In this document: piece after piece, positions 1 to 5,140 of the stretch
Position numbering within the stretch: position 1 is the first letter of the stretch
How the letters are laid out: each line of letters opens with the position of its first letter
NCBI GenBank assembly: GCA_900542675.1
Contig: UQOT01000076.1
Span: 1-9,358 of the forward strand
Source: an uncultured Eubacteriales bacterium
Lineage (GTDB): Bacteria; Bacillota; Clostridia; Monoglobales; Monoglobaceae
DNA: 9,358 nucleotides
Reading direction: 5' to 3'
Notes under the pieces: model-generated
The model's input: only the letters and a program-made list of their open reading frames with translations
The model's database searches: none
What the model was told of the DNA's origin: nothing
Translations under genes and position numbers: made by a program

Positions 1-1071
1 GCCTTCTTTTCGGAGCTTCTCGCCAAGTTCCTCAAACGCATCCTTTTCACATTCCTTATAAAATATCCGTTTCTCGGTTTCTCCGCTTTTCTTTAACTTT
101 TCAAGCTCCGCACGGGCGATTTCCGCGCGTTTTCGTATGTATTTTTCGTCCCATATAGACGGACTGTAACCGTCCTCGTAAAGCTTCTGAGTCGTAAAAA
201 TACCGGCTCTTATCGTGTGCCTTACGTGTTCTTTCGTAAAACGGTTTTCGTCCACACAATGATACACAACCGCACTCGGCTCAATCCCAATCTTATACCC
301 CGCGTGCAGCGCCTTAAAGCACATCGCCGTTTCCTCTCCGCCCGCATAATTGTCTCCCACGCGGCCGTAACGCTCGTCAAAACCTCCGACCGCGTCAAAC
401 AGCCCGTGTTCAACCGAAAAATTCGCGCCGAACGGAAACTCGTACTGTCGGCTTACCTCACGAAATTTTTTATACCCGACCGTATACTCGCTCCAAAGCG
501 TCTCGTGACCTTCAAGGATAATCTCCGGCCGCGGTTCCTGAGTCTCAAGCACAATCTGACCGCCGACAATTCCGAGGTTTCTGTGCCCCAAAAACGCCGA
601 ATATATCCGCTCCAGCAAATGCTTGTCAGCACGAATATCGTCGTCTGCATACACAAGGAATTTTCCCTTCGCCGCGCGTCCGCCCGTATTCCGGGCACAG
701 GACAGCCCGCGCCGCTTTTCGGTCACGACCCTAACGTCTGCGCCGCTTATACCCGTATACTCCTTTTCGTTTATCTCCCCGCCATTGTTTACAATAATTA
801 TCTCATACGGCAGGTCAAGCGTCTGATTGATAAGGCTCACAACCGCCGTTTTGAGCTTCTCGGTGCGGTTATACGTACACACAATTACAGACATCGCAAG
901 CGGATACTGCGCCTTATCCGCACCTGTTTTTAAACGTCTCCCGCGCGCACGCCACGGTCTGTAATGCACAATCTCGTACAAGCACTTTTTTATCCGAAGC
1001 CAAAACCCCGCCTGTCCGCACCCAATCAGATTTGACACGGACACAGATTTGCTTATCAATTTATTATCCAA
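1..1071 (-). CDS. Glycosyltransferase family 2 protein (3' end beyond window)
   Basis: This is a GT-A fold, family 2 glycosyltransferase that probably adds a sugar from a nucleotide-sugar donor to a cell-surface polysaccharide at the cytoplasmic face of the membrane. I translated it from the minus strand: 357 codons are open and no stop is reached before the window edge. The catalytic domain starts near residue 60 with MSVIVCTYNR, then EIIIVNN near 90, RGLSCARNTG near 124, the donor and metal motif YADDDI with Asp143-145, then FDAVGGFDERYG and GGEE (about 220-247). The last 80 or so residues are charged and helical. The start chosen is TTG at 1069-1071, five bases after GGGGTG; an in-frame TAG just upstream rules out an earlier start, while ATG at 892-894 would remove the 59-residue leader. 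It lies 33 bp downstream of the ABC ATPase gene, so co-transcription is likely. Donor and acceptor cannot be told. Confidence 0.88.
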   Translation of the reverse strand, partial: MDNKLISKSVSVSNLIGCGQAGFWLRIKKCLYEIVHYRPWRARGRRLKTGADKAQYPLAMSVIVCTYNRTEKLKTAVVSLINQTLDLPYEIIIVNNGGEINEKEYTGISGADVRVVTEKRRGLSCARNTGGRAAKGKFLVYADDDIRADKHLLERIYSAFLGHRNLGIVGGQIVLETQEPRPEIILEGHETLWSEYTVGYKKFREVSRQYEFPFGANFSVEHGLFDAVGGFDERYGRVGDNYAGGEETAMCFKALHAGYKIGIEPSAVVYHCVDENRFTKEHVRHTIRAGIFTTQKLYEDGYSPSIWDEKYIRKRAEIARAELEKLKKSGETEKRIFYKECEKDAFEELGEKLRKEG

Positions 1072-1085
1072 ACAATCACCCCACT

Positions 1086-1103
1086 ATGCGGATATTTCCG
1101 CAT
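1086..1103 (-). other. Small hairpin between the ATPase and glycosyltransferase genes
   Basis: A perfect 7-bp inverted repeat (ATGCGGA and TCCGCAT around a 4-base loop) begins one base after the ATPase stop codon and ends about five bases before the GGGGTG ribosome binding site of the glycosyltransferase. There is no T-run, so it is not a convincing terminator. It could stabilise the upstream message or tune translation of the downstream gene, which has a weak TTG start. Confidence 0.5.
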
Positions 1104-1104
1104 C

Positions 1105-2277
1105 TTACTGTGTTATATCAATTTTACACGGCAGCACGGTAACACCGAAGGTCTCAATTCTGCACTCGCTCGGCGGATACGACTCAAAACGTGCTGCTCC
1201 CTCAATATATTCATAATACGAAATCGGCGTATACGCCCTGTTTTCGACGCCGACCGAAATCATATATTCCCCTGAGTTAAAGCGGTTGTCAAACTCAAAT
1301 TTTACGATATTTACGCCGCGCCTGAGCCCGCCCTCGGTTCTGAAAACGCAAAGGTCAAGCCCGAACACATCCTTTACGGAAAGACAAACCCCGCAGACTT
1401 CAATGTCTGCGCAGTCAGGAATATCCGCCCGAACCTCGGCGGTAATCTTTTCGCCAAACGCAAATTCCGTCGCCGACAACCTGATTGAGCCGATACAGCC
1501 GATATGACTTCCGTAGCGGTTAAGCGCATCGTCCGCCGCCGCGTTCTCATCGCCGCGCGCCACGCAGCTTTCGATATACTTTGACGTAACCACGTCAACA
1601 CCGCCGTCCGCCGCAATTCTGCCGCCGCTAAGCCATACCGCTCTGCCACAGAACCTCCGAACCGCGTCCGCATCGTGTGAGACAAACAAAATTGTCCTGC
1701 CCTCCGCTTTTAATTCCTCGAACTTTTTAAAGCACTTTGCACGAAACCGTATGTCGCCGACCGCCAGCACCTCGTCAACCAAAATTATATCGGTATCGAG
1801 CAAAATGGCGGACGCAAACGCAAGCCGTGCAAGCATTCCCGACGAGTATGTCTTGACAGGCAGCCGCGCAAAATCCGCACCGATTTCCGCAAATTTCAAA
1901 ATATCGTCAATCCGGGTAGCAATTACGCTTTTGTCAATCCCAAAAACCGCGCCGTTTAAGTATATGTTGCGAATTCCCGAATATTCCGGGTTAAATCCGG
2001 CTCCCAACTCAAGAATGGCGGAAACGCTGCCGCGCACGTCAGCCCGCCCCGAATTCGGCTCTGTTATCCCCGCAAGAATTTTAAGAAGAGTCGATTTTCC
2101 CGAACCGTTGCGCCCAATAATCCCGACCGCCTCGCCCTTTTTGATTGAAAGCGAAACGTCCCGAAGCGCAAAAAACCGTTCCCCGCCACGCCGAAAAATC
2201 GCCCCGTCGAGTCTTTTTACCGGATTTTTTGATACAATATATGTCTTGGATAAGTTCTCTATACCTATAATTTCCAT
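1105..2277 (-). CDS. ABC transporter ATPase for polysaccharide or teichoic acid export (Wzt/TagH type)
   Basis: This is the nucleotide-binding subunit of an ABC exporter that moves an undecaprenyl-linked polysaccharide or teichoic acid across the cytoplasmic membrane. In 390 residues I see Walker A GRNGSGKST (55-63), the family-typical LGAGFNPEYSG Q-loop region (91-101), signature YSSGM (144-148), Walker B IILVDE (164-169) followed by VLAVGD, and the switch His in FVSHD (His201). Residues from about 250 to 390 form a beta-rich extension like the Wzt C-terminal domain, which in studied homologues binds the polymer being exported. The ATG start has AAGGAA eight bases upstream. It is the first gene of a leftward operon with the glycosyltransferase. 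The partner permease (Wzm/TagG), normally adjacent, is not upstream here: tRNA and intergenic DNA are. It may lie beyond the left edge. Confidence 0.9.
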   Translation of the reverse strand: MEIIGIENLSKTYIVSKNPVKRLDGAIFRRGGERFFALRDVSLSIKKGEAVGIIGRNGSGKSTLLKILAGITEPNSGRADVRGSVSAILELGAGFNPEYSGIRNIYLNGAVFGIDKSVIATRIDDILKFAEIGADFARLPVKTYSSGMLARLAFASAILLDTDIILVDEVLAVGDIRFRAKCFKKFEELKAEGRTILFVSHDADAVRRFCGRAVWLSGGRIAADGGVDVVTSKYIESCVARGDENAAADDALNRYGSHIGCIGSIRLSATEFAFGEKITAEVRADIPDCADIEVCGVCLSVKDVFGLDLCVFRTEGGLRRGVNIVKFEFDNRFNSGEYMISVGVENRAYTPISYYEYIEGAARFESYPPSECRIETFGVTVLPCKIDITQ

Positions 2278-2318
2278 AAATACAATTCCTTAAATTTAGG
2301 TGATTAAATATTATAAAT

Positions 2319-2347
2319 ATTATATCACAGCCGCCGAAACTCTGCAA
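2319..2347 (-). promoter_or_regulatory. Extended -10 promoter for the ABC ATPase operon
   Basis: Read leftward there is TTGCAG (2342-2347), a 17-base spacer, then TGA followed by TATAAT (2319-2324). The -10 box is perfect and carries the TG extension, which compensates for a -35 box matching only three of six bases. The predicted start of transcription is near 2312, giving a leader of about 35 bases before the ATG. It is divergent from the tRNA promoter. Confidence 0.6.
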
Positions 2348-2383
2348 CAGAAGAAAATAAATCAAAAAATTTTAAAAAAAGTA

Positions 2384-2412
2384 TTGACAAATCAGGACAA
2401 GCATAGTATAAT
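2384..2412 (+). promoter_or_regulatory. Consensus sigma-A promoter of the tRNA-Lys gene
   Basis: TTGACA (2384-2389), a 17-base spacer and TATAAT (2407-2412) match the housekeeping consensus at all twelve positions. Transcription should begin near 2419, about 34 bases before the mature tRNA 5' end. Such a perfect promoter fits the high demand for stable RNA. Confidence 0.93.
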
Positions 2413-2452
2413 ATATCACGTTGTCGCAGCAAACCGACAACAAAGAGAATAA

Positions 2453-2529
2453 GCACCTTTAGCTCAGCTGGCTAGAGCACCTGACTCTTAATCAGGGTGT
2501 CCAGGGTTCGAATCCCTGAAGGTGTACCA
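2453..2529 (+). tRNA. tRNA-Lys (anticodon CTT)
   Basis: A full cloverleaf can be drawn. The acceptor stem is GCACCTT with AAGGTGT (a G-U pair at position 1:72). The D stem is GCTC with GAGC, and the anticodon stem is CCTGA with TCAGG around loop CTCTTAA, giving anticodon CTT, which reads AAG lysine codons. The variable loop has 5 bases, and the T stem is CAGGG with CCCTG around TTCGAAT. The discriminator is A2526 and CCA is encoded at 2527-2529. It stands alone with its own promoter and terminator. Confidence 0.97.
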
Positions 2530-2537
2530 CAGGAATT

Positions 2538-2584
2538 AAATCCGAACTTTTTCTTCACAGAGAATGGGTTCGGATTTTTGTTTT
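2538..2584 (+). terminator. Rho-independent terminator of tRNA-Lys
   Basis: AAATCCGAAC (2538-2547) pairs perfectly over 10 bp with GTTCGGATTT (2568-2577), with possible extra TTCT/AGAA pairing inside the loop. The stem is followed by TTGTTTT. It sits nine bases after the CCA end and closes the single-tRNA transcription unit. Confidence 0.9.
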
Positions 2585-2598
2585 GGCTAAAGCAATAA

Positions 2599-2856
2599 GC
2601 GAGATTACCACAGACGATATGGCAGGAAAAAATAAATCGTCATTTATTGGTTAACAATCAAAAAGAACAATACAATGAGTATTTAGAGAGCTGCAAAGCT
2701 TTTTTAAGTTGATATGAAGAGGAGAACCTATCAATTATGTATGACGGAAGACTGGCATAGCATAAATTTTTCGCCGCTGTCAAGGGCAAGATAAACGCCC
2801 GTGGTAACCATCGGGCGTCCTTGATATGCCGTCGATTTTTGCTACAGTATAGCTAA
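2599..2856 (+). pseudogene. Possible decayed gene of unknown function next to tRNA-Lys
   Basis: One frame reads as protein-like sequence for 85 codons before its TAA, but is broken by TGA at 2710-2712 and TAG at 2758-2760. The pieces are ARLPQTIWQEKINRHLLVNN followed by QKEQYNEYLESCKAFLS, then YEEENLSIMYDGRLA, then HKFFAAVKGKINARGNHR and a short tail. The residue mix (many Glu, Lys, Tyr, Asn) looks more like a real soluble protein than random translation. I do not recognise the family. There is no good start codon with a ribosome binding site at the left end, so it is probably a 5'-truncated remnant. Location just after a tRNA gene would suit debris of an integrated element, but no repeat of the tRNA 3' end is visible in the window. 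Chance open frame remains possible. Confidence 0.3.
2785..2830. repeat. Long imperfect hairpin
   Basis: ACGCCCG (2795-2801) pairs with CGGGCGT (2812-2818). Inside it, TGG pairs with CCA around a TAA loop with one bulged T, and outside it GGCA (2785-2788) pairs with TGCC (2827-2830), or CAAGG with CCTTG as an alternative. There is no adjacent T-run in either direction. It could be an RNA element or a dispersed palindromic repeat. Confidence 0.5.
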
Positions 2857-2888
2857 GGCAGGAATGCCGAAAATCGGCTGTTCCTGCC
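2857..2888. repeat. Strong two-part hairpin, possible bidirectional terminator or RNA element
   Basis: GGCAGGAA (2857-2864) pairs with TTCCTGCC (2881-2888), and inside GCCGA (2866-2870) pairs with TCGGC (2874-2878) around an AAA loop. The only irregularity is one base opposite two. The CGATTTT stretch at 2833-2839 could compete by pairing with AAAATCG, so two alternative folds exist on the plus strand. No T-run follows, so simple termination is uncertain. Confidence 0.5.
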
Positions 2889-3034
2889 CTCAAAATCACG
2901 GTATTATATCATAGAAAAATTGATTTTTCAGAAAAAGGCTCACACGCCCACATATATGCCGTTGCCGCAAAGCTAAAACATTACTTTTTTATGAGAACTG
3001 CCCTAAAAGCCCTCGTTTCGATTTATAAAACTTC

Positions 3035-4870
3035 CTAATCCGCGATAATTATTGTTGCTACGAAGTAGCCGGTTGAGTCACTGCCGGTAGCTGATATATT
3101 CGAGCCTGCAACCACGTCTTTTGCTGTGATTGCTTTACCGGTGCTGCCCTTTAAGAATGTTGTCTTGCTGTCATAGTATACCGTGTCGGTGCCGCCCATC
3201 TCGTTTGTCACCGTAATAACCTTAAGGGTCGAGTTTATGCTTACAACCTTTCCGGTGACATTTGTCTTGCCGGTTGATGATGTCGCGCTTGACTCGATGC
3301 TTGCAACGCTTGTACCGTCAAGCTTGAGTGTTGCCGCGTTATTCGGTCTTAAATCATAAATCGTTGCGTCAACGCCGTTTACTTTAACCTTTGTATTAGA
3401 CGTGAGCGAGTATTCGGACTCGTCCTTACCGTTTTTAATTGTAATCGAAGGCTTATCGCTGAGAACAATCTGTACAATTGTGCCTGTAACATCCGACGAT
3501 TTGCTTACCGCGGTTATCTGCACAACCTTGCCGTATTGCAGCTTCATCGTAACGCTGTCATACTTCGCAATGTCGCGAAGATTTGCGGTAAGATTATTTC
3601 TTGTAACGTTTAACGTATTGCTCGAAACCGAATAAGTCGTCTCTTCACCTGTAGACTGGTCGGCAACCGTTACATATGTATAATCGCCTTTAGTATCATA
3701 ACCCTTAAACAGACCGTTGACTTCAATCGTCTTATCCTCAGTCGCGCACGTTATAACCTTATCACCCAATATGTCGAGGCGAACAAAGTCATTGCTCTTT
3801 ATATCGCCAAACGCGCCCTTTGAGCCCTTAACATAATATGTGCAGTTATCGGCAAACGTATAAGTCGCCTGAGAAGCCTGATCTTCAGAATCCTTAATCG
3901 TAATCTGCTTGCCGTTTGCACCGTCCTTTGTCTGAACAACTATGCCGTAAAGCGTTGTCTTTGTCTGAGCGGGTACTGCCTCGATAATTCTTGTATCGCC
4001 GAAGGTGTAAGTTACCATTACTTCATAGCCGTTATCAAGCTCATCAAACTCAGCGTCACCGCCGTTTAATTTAATAATGGTATTTTCGCTAATTGAGCAG
4101 TCTGTCTTTTCGCCGCCCTCGTCAACCGTAAATGAAGCTGTGTCATAATCGATATTTTCAATCGTTCCCGCCGAATATGTTCTGTCCATCTTTTCAATCA
4201 TACGATTGAGCAGAGTTGCCATCTGTGCACGCGTCAGTGTTGTCTCAGGCGAGAAATACGCTTTGCCGTTTTCGTCATTACCCATACCGTTCATCAGTCC
4301 AAGCTTTGTTGCATACGCAACATACGGACGCGCAGCAGCCGGGATTGAGTCATAGTCCGAATATGTATTTTCGTCAAGAGTAGCCGACTTTGCCTCAGAC
4401 TCCTTGCCCGCGAGCTTGTCCATAAGATATGCTGCCTGCCATCTTAAAAGAGATGTATTTGCATTGGCAGCCGATGCATAGTCTCTCAAATCCGCAATAC
4501 TTAAAACGTCAAAGTACATAAGATAGCTCAGCTCGTCCACATACGTTGTATTAATCGCGTTAACCGTTGCGGAATGTGCATCTCTTGCCCAATCAACCGT
4601 CTGAGCGTACTCATCGTCCAAAACTCCCAGTATTCTTGACATAAGAATAAGAGTTTCAACCTTTGATACGGCGCGGGTCGGGCGGAAAGTGCCGTCCTCA
4701 TATCCCTTTATGTAACCGAGATCTGTCATATTGTTAATCGCGTCCTTAGCCCAGGATACGGTCGCATCACCCTCAACATCAGGGAAGGTCAACGCAAATG
4801 CCGAAAAGCTCAGCATTGCCGACATAACGGTACCACAGAGCAGTGCTGATATCAATCTTTTGATTTTCAT
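3035..4870 (-). CDS. Secreted SLH-domain protein with tandem beta modules
   Basis: This 611-residue protein is predicted to be exported and held on the cell wall. A signal peptide (1-26) has a KIKR start, a hydrophobic core and a cut near AFA. SLH unit 1 spans about 29-82 (FPDVEGDATVSWA, GYIKGYEDGTFRP, TRAVSKVE), unit 2 about 92-155 is degenerate, and unit 3 about 170-230 (YVAYATKLGLMNGMG, TLTRAQMATLLNRM). SLH triplets in Bacillota usually bind a pyruvylated secondary cell-wall polysaccharide. Residues 233-611 contain five similar beta-rich modules of about 72-78 residues, each beginning with a G-x-I/V pattern (AGTIENI, LYGIVVQ, NGLFKGY, TGTIVQI, TGKVVSI), resembling small beta-barrel domains. 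There is no enzyme motif, LPXTG or transmembrane tail. The ATG has AGGAGG seven bases upstream. The divergent neighbour has the same design. Confidence 0.9.
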   Translation of the reverse strand: MKIKRLISALLCGTVMSAMLSFSAFALTFPDVEGDATVSWAKDAINNMTDLGYIKGYEDGTFRPTRAVSKVETLILMSRILGVLDDEYAQTVDWARDAHSATVNAINTTYVDELSYLMYFDVLSIADLRDYASAANANTSLLRWQAAYLMDKLAGKESEAKSATLDENTYSDYDSIPAAARPYVAYATKLGLMNGMGNDENGKAYFSPETTLTRAQMATLLNRMIEKMDRTYSAGTIENIDYDTASFTVDEGGEKTDCSISENTIIKLNGGDAEFDELDNGYEVMVTYTFGDTRIIEAVPAQTKTTLYGIVVQTKDGANGKQITIKDSEDQASQATYTFADNCTYYVKGSKGAFGDIKSNDFVRLDILGDKVITCATEDKTIEVNGLFKGYDTKGDYTYVTVADQSTGEETTYSVSSNTLNVTRNNLTANLRDIAKYDSVTMKLQYGKVVQITAVSKSSDVTGTIVQIVLSDKPSITIKNGKDESEYSLTSNTKVKVNGVDATIYDLRPNNAATLKLDGTSVASIESSATSSTGKTNVTGKVVSINSTLKVITVTNEMGGTDTVYYDSKTTFLKGSTGKAITAKDVVAGSNISATGSDSTGYFVATIIIAD

Positions 4871-4877
4871 TATTATA

Positions 4878-4883
4878 CCTCCT
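4878..4883 (-). promoter_or_regulatory. Perfect ribosome binding site of the leftward SLH gene
   Basis: On the minus strand AGGAGG lies seven bases before ATG at 4868-4870. This fixes the start and predicts strong translation, as expected of an abundant surface protein. Confidence 0.85.
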
Positions 4884-4925
4884 ATTTAAATGATAAACAC
4901 ACTATGTTGTTAATCGTCTGCTATA

Positions 4926-4954
4926 AATATACCATATGAATTAAAATAATTCAA
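4926..4954 (-). promoter_or_regulatory. Promoter of the leftward SLH gene
   Basis: Read leftward, TTGAAT (4949-4954), a 17-base spacer and TATATT (4926-4931) match the sigma-A consensus at four and five of six positions. Transcription would begin near 4919, leaving a leader of about 50 bases with the AGGAGG site. The -35 box lies inside the 24-bp palindrome at 4944-4967, so a protein bound there would block this promoter. Confidence 0.6.
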
Positions 4955-4967
4955 CCTTGAATTATTT
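4944..4967. promoter_or_regulatory. 24-bp palindrome between divergent SLH genes, candidate operator
   Basis: AAATAATTCAA and its exact reverse complement TTGAATTATTT flank a central CC, giving 11-bp perfect arms. Each arm also supplies a TTGAAT -35-like box, one on each strand, arranged back to back. The leftward box has a good -10 at the correct distance. The rightward box (4957-4962) has only TATTTT at 4982-4987 with a 19-base spacer, so the rightward promoter is uncertain. A dimeric regulator controlling both genes is a reasonable inference, but A+T-rich DNA makes palindromes more likely by chance. Confidence 0.5.
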
Positions 4968-5106
4968 AAATCCGTGAATTTTATTTTACAATTATGTAAC
5001 AAAAATACAAAATTGCAATAAAACTGCATAATTAAATGTATCTGGCTGCAATACCATAAACTTGACCGTGTAATTTTATTACCTCCGCAAATACTACTTT
5101 TGTAAA

Positions 5107-5126
5107 AAAATCAAATAAATGATTTT
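5107..5126 (+). other. Hairpin just before the ribosome binding site of the rightward SLH gene
   Basis: AAAATCA (5107-5113) and TGATTTT (5120-5126) form a 7-bp stem with a 6-base loop, ending three bases before AGGAGG (5129-5134) and 15 bases before the ATG. It is A+T-rich and so weak. It may protect the 5' end or present the ribosome site in single-stranded form. Confidence 0.4.
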
Positions 5127-5128
5127 CA

Positions 5129-5134
5129 GGAGGA
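5129..5134 (+). promoter_or_regulatory. Perfect ribosome binding site of the rightward SLH gene
   Basis: AGGAGG lies six bases before ATG at 5141. It settles the start and predicts strong translation. Confidence 0.85.
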
Positions 5135-5140
5135 ATAAAA

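Larger units (their letters stand above)
2585..3034. other. Gene-poor stretch between tRNA-Lys and the leftward SLH gene
   Basis: No intact protein gene was found in these 450 bases on either strand. The contents are a possible decayed reading frame (2599-2856), two strong hairpins (2785-2830 and 2857-2888) and a short A+T palindrome at 2914-2929 (GAAAAAT, TG, ATTTTTC). That palindrome could act as a weak terminator for the leftward SLH gene, because read leftward it carries a T-run in its 3' arm. No clear terminator directly follows the stop codon at 3035. Confidence 0.6.

Noticed and set aside
217..933. Plus-strand open frame of 238 codons
   Set aside because: It is antisense to the glycosyltransferase, is rich in Arg, lacks recognisable motifs and has no ribosome binding site; the minus strand carries clear family 2 motifs.
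1751..2293. Plus-strand open frame of 180 codons
   Set aside because: It is the antisense shadow of the ATPase Walker and signature motifs.
2714..2794. 26-codon frame beginning MKRRTYQLCMTEDW
   Set aside because: No ribosome binding site precedes the ATG, and it overlaps the longer, more protein-like broken frame.
4985..5013. Rightward promoter TTTACA plus CAAAAT before the large SLH gene
   Set aside because: The spacer is 17 bases but the -10 match is poor in a uniformly A+T-rich region, so it cannot be told from chance.
5041..5140. Riboswitch in the leader of the large SLH gene
   Set aside because: Only one weak A+T hairpin is visible and no known aptamer pattern was recognised.
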